From contig JAUQZE010000038.1 in NCBI GenBank assembly GCA_030587365.1, forward strand, positions 1 through 55,708: a stretch of DNA of 55,708 nucleotides. Reading direction: 5' to 3'. Under the pieces are notes generated by a model. It made no database searches, was not told where the DNA came from, and saw only the letters and a list, made by a program, of their open reading frames with translations. A program made the position numbers and the translations under genes. Origin of the DNA: Candidatus Freyarchaeota archaeon (lineage in GTDB: Archaea > Asgardarchaeota > Jordiarchaeia > Jordiarchaeales > Jordiarchaeaceae). Each line of letters starts with the position of its first letter. The first letter of the stretch is position 1. Positions 1 through 9,019 of this stretch are shown here, piece after piece.

Positions 1-2
1 AG

Positions 3-212
3 GTACCGTACACGAACAACCTCATCGAGAGGCTGATGGGGGAGATAGCGAAGAGGGTTAAGAACAAGTGGATGCACTGGAGCACCCAGGGGCTGGAAAA
101 CCTGCTAAACATACTCCTGGTAAGATACTGTAACGAGCAGCTTTTCAGCGAGATCAAAGAAAAATACTTAAGCCAAGGGAACAAACCCCTCATACAGATA
201 ACGATAACATAG
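3..212 (+). pseudogene. C-terminal end of a DDE-type transposase, cut by the window edge
   Basis: An open frame enters from the left edge (frame 3) and ends at TAG 210-212, giving 69 residues. It reads like the last part of a transposase: NNLIERLMGEIAKR followed by a Trp-containing KNKWMHWS stretch and LENLLNILLVRY, a pattern known from DDE transposase C-termini where N..ER.. holds the last catalytic Glu. The body of the gene lies outside the window, so I cannot say whether it is intact or name its IS family. Its base composition is more GC-rich than the following gene, as expected for a mobile element. Confidence 0.6.
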
Positions 213-271
213 GAGAAAAAGTTAACCAATAAAAAGACGGCACCAAAAAATTAAATAATATTCAGGTATCA

Positions 272-1852
272 TTATATTTTTCCGTATTTTTTTAATTGTT
301 TTATGCGTTCTTTGATTCTCTTTTCCTCATTATTTGTTTTAGGTTCTTCTTTTTTATATGAGATATTTCTCTTGTAGAAGGCGCTGTCTTCCTTGAACGC
401 CTCTTTCAACACTTTTCCATCCAAGTCTGATGGGATAGGTAAATTGAATATGTGCAGTATGGTTGGGGTTATGTCGTAGATTTTTGCATCGGGTATTTTT
501 GTATCCTTTCTTATGTCTTTGCCATGTATGATGAGGATGCCGTGAAGCTTATGTGTTGCAAACCGTTTACCTTTTGGGTTGAAGTTCCAAATTTTTCTAT
601 TACCTACTGGATGGTGAATGTCGTATCCTTCGTTTGGTAATATTAGAAGGTCTGGGGCTTCGTCAAGGCAGTCTCCGGAATAGATTTCCTCTTTTTTAAA
701 GATCTCTTTTACCATTTTTTCTCCAGTTTTGGGGTTTTTTATTTCACTAATTTGATCTATGAGTTCTTCTCTTGTTTTGTTATAGGCTTCTTTTGTTCTA
801 ATTATGTTTAGATTAAGATAGACTGGGCCATCGTCTAGGGGAATTATCTTACTTCTGTTCCAATCTATGGGGGTTTCTAGTATACTTTTATGAATTGTTA
901 AAGCGTTAGAAGGTGTGTCTTTGAAAAAGGGTAGATTTTTAACTTTTTCCATTATAGAAATTAGGGCGGGACGGATACGAGCTAGTTCGACTAAATTGTA
1001 GATAAGGTTTAGAAACGCGTATCTGTAGTTTACATATAAGTATTTTTTATTTATTAAATACTGGGTAATATCAAAAATAGCTTTTATTGAAGTGGATCCG
1101 TGATCGGAAATAATGAAAGTGTAAAGGTCATCATCTTTAAAATGTGCTAACAGTTTGGATATTTCAGTATCAAGTAACGTCCATACCTTATCAATTACTT
1201 TTCCATATTTTTTATCATTTTTCTCCATATGTTTCCAAAAAACGTGTTGAAGGTTATCAGTATGAAAAATGGTTAAATGAAAAAGTAAGGGATTATACTT
1301 ATCTATTAAATAATGGGCTGCTCTAAACCTTTGTTTTATTAAGTTCACGCTTTCATTTACAAGAAAGTCCTTTGAGGCATTATGGCTCTCAGTTTTCTCA
1401 AAGGAATAATTAAATTTGTTTTTCAACTCGGTTTCTAATTCTCTTGGATAAGTAAATCCAACATCTTCTGTTACAAACTCTGAAACCATGAAACCTTCAA
1501 TTTTTTTAGGAGGATATGTTGATGGCATACCAATGACGCCGCAAGTGATATTATTCTGGCTTAGATAATCCCATAACTCTTTACTCTTAAAAGAGGTAGA
1601 CTTAAACACGACAACCTTTCGCATTTTGATATCTACACCCATAAAATAATAAACTCCAAGTTTTCCTGGATTTTTTCCAGTTGAATAACATTTCCAGGCA
1701 GGGTAGGTAACACTTGGTAGTGAGCTTTCCAAATCTCCATAGCAACCCTCACCCATTAATTTTGCAATGGTTGGAAGTTTTCCCGCTTTTACCATTGGTT
1801 CAATTATATTCCAAGTTCCTCCGTCAAGTCCTATTACTAAGACTTTCACCAA
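272..1852 (-). CDS. Alkaline phosphatase superfamily (type I phosphodiesterase) hydrolase
   Basis: Predicted metal-dependent phosphoesterase of 526 residues. The N-terminus VLVIGLDGG carries the first metal-binding Asp (about residue 10). SLPSVTYPAW holds the likely Thr nucleophile (about 49), FHTDNLQH (about 195-205) supplies another metal ligand pair, and IISDHG is the classic DHG metal motif. A late THKLHG supplies the last His. No signal peptide or membrane helix is evident, so it is probably cytosolic. Related archaeal proteins often sit in lipid or glycan loci, and inositol-phosphate synthase and a UbiA enzyme lie 5-7 kb away, but no direct operon link exists. Start is TTG 1852 or the adjacent GTG 1849. 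The substrate cannot be named. Confidence 0.85.
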   Translation of the reverse strand: MVKVLVIGLDGGTWNIIEPMVKAGKLPTIAKLMGEGCYGDLESSLPSVTYPAWKCYSTGKNPGKLGVYYFMGVDIKMRKVVVFKSTSFKSKELWDYLSQNNITCGVIGMPSTYPPKKIEGFMVSEFVTEDVGFTYPRELETELKNKFNYSFEKTESHNASKDFLVNESVNLIKQRFRAAHYLIDKYNPLLFHLTIFHTDNLQHVFWKHMEKNDKKYGKVIDKVWTLLDTEISKLLAHFKDDDLYTFIISDHGSTSIKAIFDITQYLINKKYLYVNYRYAFLNLIYNLVELARIRPALISIMEKVKNLPFFKDTPSNALTIHKSILETPIDWNRSKIIPLDDGPVYLNLNIIRTKEAYNKTREELIDQISEIKNPKTGEKMVKEIFKKEEIYSGDCLDEAPDLLILPNEGYDIHHPVGNRKIWNFNPKGKRFATHKLHGILIIHGKDIRKDTKIPDAKIYDITPTILHIFNLPIPSDLDGKVLKEAFKEDSAFYKRNISYKKEEPKTNNEEKRIKERIKQLKKYGKI

Positions 1853-1923
1853 CTAAGAACCTCCTTAAGGAATAATTAAGCCGCATTCATTTTTGATAAG
1901 CGAAGTGTTTAATGATTTAAAAA

Positions 1924-2811
1924 TTAGGGCTTCCAAGGTTTTTCTATGTAAACCTCTTCCATTTTTAGAAGAACATTTTCAAGAGTTTCTTTTACATCTT
2001 TTTCAGAGTCTTTAGCAGCATCTATGAGTTTTTGAACCAGATATTTCTGTTTTACTCCTCTTCTGGCGTACGTTCCGAGTGCAAAAATGGCGTTGATGCG
2101 AACAGCAGGGTTATCATCTTTTAATAGGTTGAGGAGGGGGTTCAGGATTCTTTTGTCTGTTAGTTTTTCTTCAGCGTTTTGTGCTGTTATGAAAGCGGTT
2201 CCTTCTCGAATTTTGGAATCATTGTGGTTTAAAAGTTTTGTGAGGGGTTTCAGAATTCCCTCTTTTATAAGTCCATTCTCCCAGATGTGTTCTCCAGCAG
2301 CAATGGAGAGCCCGATGTTAACATTGTAGTCTCGTGTTTTCAGTATTTTTTCAATAAGGTTTGAATCGTTTTTCTCTAGGATGTTTTTTATAGCGTACAT
2401 TCCGAGAGTCCAGCCTGAATTTGCTCGGAGTTCTTTATCATCGTCGGTAAGAAATTTGATAAGAGGCTTGATGATTCTTTCATCATAAAAACCGAGTCTA
2501 GCATACTCACCAAGAGCGGTAGTGGCTCTACAGCGGACTTTACTACTCCAATCTCTTAGTAGCTTTATTAACAGTTTTAAAACATCTTTTTCAAAAATTC
2601 CATGGGCAGCATATTCTCCGACAGCAAAAGCCGAATTCATCCGGACCTCCCTGTCCGTCTCACTCAAGAGTTTTACAAGAAGCTCTAGAGCCCTCCTATC
2701 AAGCTGCCCCCGCATCGCACACCTTCCTATATTGAAAGCCGCACGGCTCCGCTTCATTCTATCCGAATCCGTTAATAAGGAGATTTGCTTCTCCAGATTC
2801 TGCGTATCCAA
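1924..2811 (-). CDS. HEAT/Armadillo repeat protein
   Basis: A 295-residue all-helical repeat protein. Units of about 38-40 residues recur from residue 25 to 280 with the signature LL..D.....R..A..ALG.YA (for example VRMNSAFAVGEYAAHG, VRCRATTALGEYARLG, VRINAIFALGTYARRG). Such repeats form a curved scaffold for protein-protein binding; PBS-lyase-type HEAT proteins are common in archaea. No enzyme motif, signal peptide or membrane helix is seen. It lies about 70 bp upstream of the phosphatase-like gene on the same strand, so the two could be co-transcribed. The partner is unknown. Confidence 0.85.
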   Translation of the reverse strand: MDTQNLEKQISLLTDSDRMKRSRAAFNIGRCAMRGQLDRRALELLVKLLSETDREVRMNSAFAVGEYAAHGIFEKDVLKLLIKLLRDWSSKVRCRATTALGEYARLGFYDERIIKPLIKFLTDDDKELRANSGWTLGMYAIKNILEKNDSNLIEKILKTRDYNVNIGLSIAAGEHIWENGLIKEGILKPLTKLLNHNDSKIREGTAFITAQNAEEKLTDKRILNPLLNLLKDDNPAVRINAIFALGTYARRGVKQKYLVQKLIDAAKDSEKDVKETLENVLLKMEEVYIEKPWKP

Positions 2812-2837
2812 TATCTAGTGCTCCCTTTTGCTTTGTA

Positions 2838-3257
2838 TTACTTTTCCATTTCATTTTTTTGTGGACTAGAATTTACACCTAAAAGTATTATCAGGGTTCC
2901 GGTTATTTCTGTAGCAGCAGGCGAAAGGCGTACCCAAAGCGAGGGCATAAAAATCTGCCTTACAAAATCCACGGGAATAACCTGAGGATAGAGAAAGTTA
3001 ATTATAAGGGGAATAACCCAATAGCCTACTAACAAAATCGCTACACCTATCATAATGATTTTTTTCCAATAGGTTTGAAATTCAAATTCGAAAAGCAGAC
3101 CACCAATAAGTAAAGTTATACCGGCCAGCTCGACGAATGAAAGCACAAGTATCATGTTATCAATATCACTCGTAGTTGGTAGAAAAAGTAATCCGTTCGC
3201 AAACGCCCAAGAAGGAATGAAAATCAAAATTCCGGACCAGAAAAGTTTTCTAACCAA
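2838..3257 (-). CDS. Small multi-pass membrane protein, unknown function
   Basis: 139 residues with four predicted membrane helices: residues about 5-25 (ILIFIPSWAFANGLLF), 32-55 (MILVLSFVELAGITLLIGGLLF), 65-90 (KKIIMIGVAILLVGYWVIPLI) and 110-130 (ATEITGTLIILLGV). The C-terminus is short and polar. It lies 26 bp upstream of the HEAT-repeat gene on the same strand, suggesting co-transcription. I do not recognise a family; no transporter or enzyme motif is visible. Confidence 0.65.
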   Translation of the reverse strand: MVRKLFWSGILIFIPSWAFANGLLFLPTTSDIDNMILVLSFVELAGITLLIGGLLFEFEFQTYWKKIIMIGVAILLVGYWVIPLIINFLYPQVIPVDFVRQIFMPSLWVRLSPAATEITGTLIILLGVNSSPQKNEMEK

Positions 3258-3325
3258 TTTTCTTCCCTTTTACTTTTTTGAGTTTTTGAAGAACATTATA
3301 TTGTAGATGGTATTTTTCTATCTTT

Positions 3326-4162
3326 CTATCTTAAAAATTGTAATAGCTCTAGTGATGACTTCATTTCTTCTAGGGAGGCGGTTATTTCTATTGTGATTAT
3401 TTCTGTTCTTTTTTTCAATTTTTCGGCAGCTTTAAGTATCTGCCTGTTTACCTCTGTTTCGGAGTAGGAGTAATGGTCCCAATACATCAGATTTCTATCC
3501 AGATAATTTGCTGTGAACTCTTTTATTTCGGGTCTTAGAAAGCTTAGGTGAATTTCTTTTATAGGTAGATTGTTGAAACTCATCTGCTCAAGTTTAATGT
3601 TTTGATATGCGCAGTTTACCGCCATGTGTCCTAAGTCGAGGAGTATGTCTATGTGTTTTGCGATTTCACCCAGTTCGGTTTCGTTCATCCCAATTGCTGG
3701 CGACTCGATGTCTGCACCATAAATGTTTTCCAATGCCACCTGGGAAAGAAGGTTCTCCTTTTTTAGGATCTGGCTGAGTTTTGAAATGTTTTCAAAGCTT
3801 TCCTTAGTTGATATTTTTCGGCCTTTTATTACGAAGTCGTTAGGACCCTTTATTTTTCCTCGGAGGCCTCCGTGAAACCCGTATAGTCTCCAATCGGGTA
3901 GAAAGCGGTTTACACGTTCTATCGTTTTTTTAACCATTAGAGCCGTCCCTCGAGGGTTGATGGTGGGATTCATCATAAAATTCTTATCGTAGTCTGTCCT
4001 CATCGCCGGAAGGTTATGGATCGTAACGACCCTTTCACCGAATTCTCCACATATTATCCGGTTTTCTTCCTCTAAACCTATACCCAATTCAAAGCCGTCA
4101 ACATAATCTTCTACTTCCTTCAGCTCTTGAACACTATGCTTGGTCGTTGAAACTAACAGCAA
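3326..4162 (-). CDS. Sugar phosphate isomerase/epimerase-like TIM-barrel protein
   Basis: 278 residues resembling the xylose-isomerase-like / AP endonuclease 2 TIM-barrel superfamily. Features are VDGFELGIG near the N-terminus, TIHNLP (about 47), YGFHGGLRGKIKG (about 95-107), QVALENIYG with a candidate metal-binding Glu (about 143), and ILLDLGHMAVN with Asp and His ligands (about 173). These are the typical strand ends where divalent-metal ligands sit. It is the first gene of a same-strand run that continues to the phosphatase-like gene. The substrate is not predictable from the sequence. Confidence 0.75.
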   Translation of the reverse strand: MLLVSTTKHSVQELKEVEDYVDGFELGIGLEEENRIICGEFGERVVTIHNLPAMRTDYDKNFMMNPTINPRGTALMVKKTIERVNRFLPDWRLYGFHGGLRGKIKGPNDFVIKGRKISTKESFENISKLSQILKKENLLSQVALENIYGADIESPAIGMNETELGEIAKHIDILLDLGHMAVNCAYQNIKLEQMSFNNLPIKEIHLSFLRPEIKEFTANYLDRNLMYWDHYSYSETEVNRQILKAAEKLKKRTEIITIEITASLEEMKSSLELLQFLR

Positions 4163-4345
4163 CGGAAATCATCCCAGAAAAAGTTGAAGCCAAATGGTAT
4201 ATGAACTTTCCTAAAGAACATCAAAGGAGGTCAGTATTATCTCTTAAAGACCGATTGTCTTTTAATGTATGGTTAATAAGAAAGAATCGTATGGTTTCAG
4301 TAGGAGACTCTGTTTGAGTAAGAGTGCCCTTGCCCTTATCAGTTA

Positions 4346-4464
4346 CTGACATACTCCCAACCTTGGAGGGTTAGGGGTTCTACACTTCTACTATTAGTGG
4401 TTAGAAGTTTGGGGCGTGCCACCGGCCGGTTAATGGTTTCCGCACCCTTTCTTCTGGGTGAGCA
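4346..4464 (-). repeat. Solo IS605/IS1341-type right end (omegaRNA-like) copy 1
   Basis: About 119 bp nearly repeated at 55348-55463. Shared blocks are CTGACATACTCCC, a GGGGTTnTACACTTCTAC block, TTAGAAGT, TGGGGCGTG, TTCCGCACCCTTT and GGTGAGCA. Read on the minus strand it runs from TGCTCACC to GGGAGTATGTCAG. A G/C hairpin just before a terminal GTATGTCAG is typical of archaeal IS200/IS605 TnpB right ends, the region that gives the TnpB guide RNA. No TnpB gene is left beside this copy, so it looks like a solo end or relic. Assignment rests on the terminal pattern only. Confidence 0.6.
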
Positions 4465-4556
4465 AGTTTTATAGAGTAGTAACTTCTAATAATCGTAAAT
4501 ATAGCTTTTCCTTTGGTTGGAAAAAATAAATAGAGAAAACAAATTTTTTGAGGGTT

Positions 4557-5120
4557 TTAAAACCTTATTATTTTCTTCCTTCTTGATGGCTTCTTTGCCT
4601 CTTCTTCTGTCATCTCTTTCTCTGCTCTCTTATAAATCGCTGGTCGGACATAGAGCGTTAAACCCTCAAAGCCCATAACCTCGACTTCTTCTCCCTCATA
4701 AGCGTAGGGTTTTTGTTTACAAACGGCACTCCACAGTTCTCCTTCAACGTTCACCTGGCCGTTAGGATCTATGTCCGTTTTTGCTACCCCTATTCTCCCT
4801 ATTAATGATTGGGGGTCTAACTTGGACTTGAGTTTTCTTACCTGGTATCCTTTGTACGCTACGTACCCGAAAAAGACACTTAACGCTAAACCTGATATCA
4901 TAATAGTGTACTTCAATATATTTACAAGGGAGGCAACGTCCGGGTATTGATTTGGAACCTGTAGCTGTATAAGTATAATAACAGCAATTACTACGCAACC
5001 GATTCCACCCACCGCTAGAAGCCCTATCCCGAATTTAGCTTCAAGAATCATGAGGATTATGCCAATACTCAGAAATATTAAAGAAGCCAGCACACTAACT
5101 ACCCAAGGATCTAAAGCCAT
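4557..5120 (-). CDS. NfeD-family membrane protein
   Basis: 187 residues with three N-terminal membrane helices: about 8-27 (VSVLASLIFLSIGIILMIL), 32-52 (GLLAVGGIGCVVIAVIILIQ) and 70-92 (YTIMISGLALSVFFGYVAYKG). A C-terminal beta-rich domain follows (about 105-165), starting LIGRIGVAKTDIDPNGQVNVEGELW and including YAYEGEEVEVMGFEGLTLYV. This is the hallmark OB-fold of NfeD, which in other organisms works with stomatin/SPFH proteins or an SppA-like protease at the membrane. No partner lies next to it here. The tail is basic (SRRKKIIRF). Confidence 0.9.
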   Translation of the reverse strand: MALDPWVVSVLASLIFLSIGIILMILEAKFGIGLLAVGGIGCVVIAVIILIQLQVPNQYPDVASLVNILKYTIMISGLALSVFFGYVAYKGYQVRKLKSKLDPQSLIGRIGVAKTDIDPNGQVNVEGELWSAVCKQKPYAYEGEEVEVMGFEGLTLYVRPAIYKRAEKEMTEEEAKKPSRRKKIIRF

Positions 5121-5569
5121 ATAGTTACCCCCGAATATTCCATAAATGAGTCTCCATTAGACTTGTATTTCTAAATCTTGAAATTGGAAATTCGCAGGTT
5201 CAGTGAATCTGGTTGTAGAATTGCCGCTCGGTAGATTGAGTGGTTAGGCGTCCAACAGTCGTAACAAGCGGGTTATATCCGCAAGACTTGACTCTCGGAC
5301 AGGGTTTTACGCTTATGCCTTTAAGCAACTCTCCTCTCCGAGGGGTAGTATCTTCTCGATAGTTATTTTGATTAAGAGTTTAAAAACATATTTGTAGAGG
5401 AAGCATATACCTACACAATTCTTGAAACAGTAGGCCTCCTGTTTTGTATCTGACAAAAGTTTAGTACAGTTGGAAAAATAGTTTATTTTGGGAAAATGAG
5501 TATTAGGCTTACTGAACCAATGAACCACGTTCAAGTGGAGGCTTTTATTATACATTCAGCTTTTATGTG
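5121..5569. other. Intergenic region with no convincing gene
   Basis: About 450 bp between NfeD and a hypothetical gene. An 80-codon frame on the minus strand (5313-5555) has an irregular, Cys- and Tyr-rich composition and no recognisable domain, so I do not call it. A short GCGG...CCGC hairpin lies near 5267-5282. I see no tRNA or other RNA signature. Confidence 0.4.
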
Positions 5570-6124
5570 TTAATCGGTACGAGCTTTGGTTGCAAGCTTT
5601 ACTCTAGGTATCATATGGTACATTGTATCTTTTTGTGCTAGTTCATCTTGTTTTTCTTTAATTTGAGAGGGGCTAGGAAAGGTGGGAATATTTGGAGGAT
5701 GTGCGGATTCGGAAGGTGAGGTGGCAAAGCGTTTGGAGAGGGGAGCATCCATATCTTTTTCTAAGGTAGGGGACAAATGCGGAGAAAATAAGTTTTTTGA
5801 GGAAGGGGTTGACGCGATTTGGGGGGGTTGGGGGAGTTCTTTGGCGATAGGGGAGAGTTGGGAATCTTCTTTTTTGCTTTTAACTTCAGAGGTTAATTTT
5901 TGGATTGGATTGGTTCTTTCCTGAGACTCGTCGGGGGTAATTCTTCTAAAGCCGTATAACTCCTGCATCATTGTTTTCACTTGCTGTTCCAATATTTTGA
6001 AACGACGGTCGAGACTGGAGACTTCCTCAAAAAGGATTTTAGTCATATTTTGGATATTTTCGTTTTTATCCCAATAATTCCCTTTTAGCGCTTTACCTTT
6101 CTTGGACAGAAACAAGGTTCCCAC
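5570..6124 (-). CDS. Hypothetical protein, coiled coil plus Pro/Ser-rich tail
   Basis: 184 residues. Residues about 20-60 (ILFEEVSSLDRRFKILEQQVKTMMQEL) have the heptad spacing of a short coiled coil. From about 65 onward the chain is rich in Pro, Ser, Lys and Glu (PPQIASTPSSKNLFSPHL, PPNIPTFPSPSQ), which predicts intrinsic disorder. No membrane segment, catalytic motif or named family is seen. It may be a small adaptor that oligomerises through its N-terminus. It is transcribed away from the small gene at 6298. Confidence 0.6.
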   Translation of the reverse strand: MGTLFLSKKGKALKGNYWDKNENIQNMTKILFEEVSSLDRRFKILEQQVKTMMQELYGFRRITPDESQERTNPIQKLTSEVKSKKEDSQLSPIAKELPQPPQIASTPSSKNLFSPHLSPTLEKDMDAPLSKRFATSPSESAHPPNIPTFPSPSQIKEKQDELAQKDTMYHMIPRVKLATKARTD

Positions 6125-6276
6125 CTTTCCTCTAATTTTTAGTAATGATTTTGCTAAAAAAAGTGTGTGAGATGAGGATGTTACACCAGTAGGTTTTTTG
6201 GTTTACATTCGGTTATATGATAATTATGTAGTACTGCAACAGAAAAACTTATATATCTCCTTGTGTATAGGGAATT

Positions 6277-6297
6277 AAAAACACTTGGGGTGTTTTT
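6277..6297 (+). promoter_or_regulatory. Perfect hairpin directly before a GTG start
   Basis: AAAAACAC (6277-6284), loop TTGGG and GTGTTTTT (6290-6297) form an 8-bp inverted repeat that ends one base before the GTG at 6298. A TATA-like ACTTATATATC lies at about 6248-6258. The position suggests either an operator for a dimeric regulator or an RNA hairpin that blocks the start codon. Confidence 0.45.
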
Positions 6298-6498
6298 GTG
6301 TTAAATAAGGCAACTTCGTTAGTGAGTATGGCGGAAAGCCTAAAATTCGCTTTAGAAAAAGGGTGGTACGATAGAGCAATACTACTGGCTAATGGGATCA
6401 AAAAAATTACAGAAACGCTTGAAACGGAAATAGAAAACACACAGCCTGTCTTGAACTCATTTAAAATACTCAAAGACTTAACCATTTACGAAACATAA
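6298..6498 (+). CDS. Small helical protein, unknown
   Basis: 66 codons starting with GTG. The product is predicted to be almost entirely alpha-helical (AESLKFALEKGWYDRAILLANGIKKITETLETEI) with no Cys and no membrane segment. The region from about residue 12 to 35 resembles a HEPN- or TPR-like helical hairpin, but this is too short to assign. It has its own TATA-like box about 40 bp upstream and the hairpin described at 6277-6297. Downstream sequence (6499-6753) is very AT-rich and looks noncoding. Confidence 0.45.
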   Translation: MLNKATSLVSMAESLKFALEKGWYDRAILLANGIKKITETLETEIENTQPVLNSFKILKDLTIYET

Positions 6499-6753
6499 CT
6501 TTAAGTACACTATAAAAATAATAGACGATGGTATTATTAATATTAATCTTTTTATTTAAGTATAATATAGAAATACTATATAACATTTTTAATAATATTA
6601 ATTCTTTTTTTAAGATATATAATTAATTTAACCCTCATTTCATAAGAATCTATATTAAGCAGTTTCTCCATTTAAGGATGATTAGTTATATTAAGTAGTT
6701 ATGAATCTATTGTTATGAAAAATTTTTGAAAAAAAAGGTCCAAATATCCCATC

Positions 6754-7689
6754 ATGAATTCTCGGTGGATAAGTATGGTCGAAAAAGCAAAACTAGCTAA
6801 GGTAAAATATCTATTTTTAAACTGTCGTATGAGCAGCATTGCAGGTTGGACCAGTGTAGTAATCGTAGGCTGGGCGACAACATTCAATCCGGGAAAATTC
6901 AATAGTTTACTTCAAGTTACATTTAACGCCTTGTTACAGATTTTTCCTATTGCTGTTTTTGCCTTTTTATTAACCGGCTCTTTCTTCTCCATAAACAATG
7001 CGTTTGATGTACAGGAAGACACCAATGCGGGTAAAACTAGCAATCTTGTAGCGCGAGGGCTCATTACCAGAAATGAGGCGATCTTATTCAGTGTTATTAT
7101 AGCTATGGCTGCGGTGGCCTTCTTTTCCTATATGGGAGGAATTTTGGGATTTTTGTTCTCAACTGCCTGCGCAGTATTGGGTTTCCTTTATTCGGTTCCC
7201 CCAGTCAGATTTAAGAAGAGACCCGGTATTGACGTAGTATCTCATGGGCTATTTTTAGGGTCGCTGTTGGTTCTGATTGGTACAACAGCCTATGGAGGAG
7301 CATTAAATGAGACCGCTTACTTTTTTGCTGTGGGGTTTTTCGTGGTGTCTTGCTTGTTTCAAATGCAAAACTTGCTAGGAGATTATTTTGTTGATAGAGA
7401 CCTAGGGATTAAAACCACTGCGGTCTCCCTTCGTTCATGGGAGAGAGGCCGATACTTCTTTCTAACGTTTGCTACTTTAGGTACCATTGGAACAATTATT
7501 TTTGGATGGTATCTGGCAATCGATTGGATAATAATTATCCTCTTGATATCCATCCAAGCGGTAAATATCTTAGTTTATATGCCTTGGGTTTCGGTGTACA
7601 AAATCTATTTATTTCAACTTAAGGTTCAGCCAGTTTTTCTAATTTTATGGGGAGTAGCCATATTGCTAGTCACAATTCTTTTTGCTTAA
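6754..7689 (+). CDS. UbiA-family prenyltransferase
   Basis: A 311-residue integral membrane enzyme with eight to nine hydrophobic helices. UbiA enzymes transfer a prenyl group from a polyprenyl diphosphate to an acceptor, using two Asp-rich Mg2+ motifs. Both are visible: NNAFDVQEDTNAGK (about 88-101, first motif, NxxxD form) and GDYFVDRDLGIKT (about 209-221, second motif), each followed by the usual conserved Lys/Thr. In archaea the family includes digeranylgeranylglyceryl phosphate synthase and quinone/heme enzymes. Which of these this is cannot be decided; inositol-phosphate synthase is the next gene (opposite strand), so a lipid role is plausible. Confidence 0.85.
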   Translation: MNSRWISMVEKAKLAKVKYLFLNCRMSSIAGWTSVVIVGWATTFNPGKFNSLLQVTFNALLQIFPIAVFAFLLTGSFFSINNAFDVQEDTNAGKTSNLVARGLITRNEAILFSVIIAMAAVAFFSYMGGILGFLFSTACAVLGFLYSVPPVRFKKRPGIDVVSHGLFLGSLLVLIGTTAYGGALNETAYFFAVGFFVVSCLFQMQNLLGDYFVDRDLGIKTTAVSLRSWERGRYFFLTFATLGTIGTIIFGWYLAIDWIIIILLISIQAVNILVYMPWVSVYKIYLFQLKVQPVFLILWGVAILLVTILFA

Positions 7690-7854
7690 TTCATAATGCT
7701 CTCTTTCTACGAATCTTACTTTTATTAAATGCTCGAATAGTGTATTATGTAATATTATTTCTTCTGGTAGGTTGTTTTGGTTTTTTAAAAAATAGTCTGG
7801 AAAAATAGAGAGACATAAATTAAAAATTAGAGACGGGTAGAAAATTATAGCTGG

Positions 7855-8922
7855 CTACCTATTCCTTTTTCCCTCTATGTACTCGTTTACCATTTTTTCC
7901 GCTTCAGTTGGCGAGAAGAATTTCGGTGGCTTCTTAAACCCGTACGCACAGAGCGTATCAATTGTTCCAGAAACCTTCTTGTCAAGCGCCATTTTCACTC
8001 CCCTTATCACATCCAGAAGTATCGATGACGAGTTAGGCGCATCAACCGTTCGGAGGGTAATGTCAATCCTCACGGGAGTATTATTGAAGTATCTCCCGCT
8101 TATCCAGAAATAGGAGTCCCTAGTATTTCTCATGAAATCCACATAGTCAGTTGTTCCGGCTACGATCGGTATTTCGTAGGGTACTGATGCCTGAATGGCT
8201 CTTCTTTTCACTTCTCTCTTTATGTCACCTCTCGCCTTTTCGAGAGTAACTAAAGATTCAACCCCGCCCCCAATATCAAGCTGATAGGTTTCGTCTATTT
8301 TTACGCCTCTTTTAACTAGGAATTCTAGTAACGTTTTGTGTAGAATCGTGGCGCCGATTTGATTCATGATATCGTCTCCAGCGAGGGGGAGTTTGGCTTT
8401 TTCGAATCGGGCAGCCCATTCTTTGCTACTTGCAATTTCTGTGGGCGTTGCATTTATGAAGGCGCATCCCGCCTTGATCGCCTGTTCTGCGTACCATTTT
8501 GATGCTTGCACTGCACCTGTGGGGAGGAAATTTATCACTATTTCTGTTTTGCTTTTCTTCAATTCTTCGCTTACGTTTACACTTGGTTTTTTATCTACCT
8601 TAATTTGGTTCTGCAGGAATTCTCCTATACCGTCCATTACTTCCCCTTTCTGAACGGTTACTCCCAGAGGTTTGACAGCATTCACTTTTTCGTAGCGATT
8701 TGTCTTTGCGAAAATTGCCTCAGATAATTCCTTTCCTACTTTTAGAGAATCTATATCAAAGGCTGCGGTAAACTCTATATCGCTTGGTTTATAACCTCCG
8801 AAGTCATTAAACTTTATTCCCACGAAGTCTCCGTTCTTATAGGAGCTGACTCCCTGAACTAGCGAGGAGCAACAGTCACCTACTCCTAAAACTGCAACGT
8901 TAATTTTTGGCATTGAGTTCAC
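7855..8922 (-). CDS. ino1: Inositol-3-phosphate synthase (NAD-dependent)
   Basis: 355 residues, the usual length for the archaeal/actinobacterial form. It converts glucose 6-phosphate to myo-inositol 1(3)-phosphate, the head group of archaetidylinositol and the precursor of di-myo-inositol phosphate. The Rossmann motif is INVAVLGVGDCCSSLVQG (residues 7-24). Diagnostic segments are VKPLGVTVQKGEVMDGIG, INATPTEIASS, LPLAGDDIMNQIGATILH (catalytic Lys/Asp region) and LDIGGGVESL. Met4 (MPKINVAVLG) is an equally good start. It is convergent with the UbiA gene, and the 165 bp between them hold no gene. Confidence 0.92.
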   Translation of the reverse strand: MNSMPKINVAVLGVGDCCSSLVQGVSSYKNGDFVGIKFNDFGGYKPSDIEFTAAFDIDSLKVGKELSEAIFAKTNRYEKVNAVKPLGVTVQKGEVMDGIGEFLQNQIKVDKKPSVNVSEELKKSKTEIVINFLPTGAVQASKWYAEQAIKAGCAFINATPTEIASSKEWAARFEKAKLPLAGDDIMNQIGATILHKTLLEFLVKRGVKIDETYQLDIGGGVESLVTLEKARGDIKREVKRRAIQASVPYEIPIVAGTTDYVDFMRNTRDSYFWISGRYFNNTPVRIDITLRTVDAPNSSSILLDVIRGVKMALDKKVSGTIDTLCAYGFKKPPKFFSPTEAEKMVNEYIEGKRNR

Positions 8923-9019
8923 CCTTTTTATATCGTTTTACCTACTTCACTTCTTTAGTGCTTAAATCATTAACGTATTCAAAAAAGTTTTCTATTTCGG
9001 CATACGGTTATGGAATGAA

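Noticed and set aside
5313..5555. 80-codon frame on the minus strand
   Set aside because: Irregular composition rich in Cys, Tyr and Phe, no domain, no upstream ribosome site that I can see.
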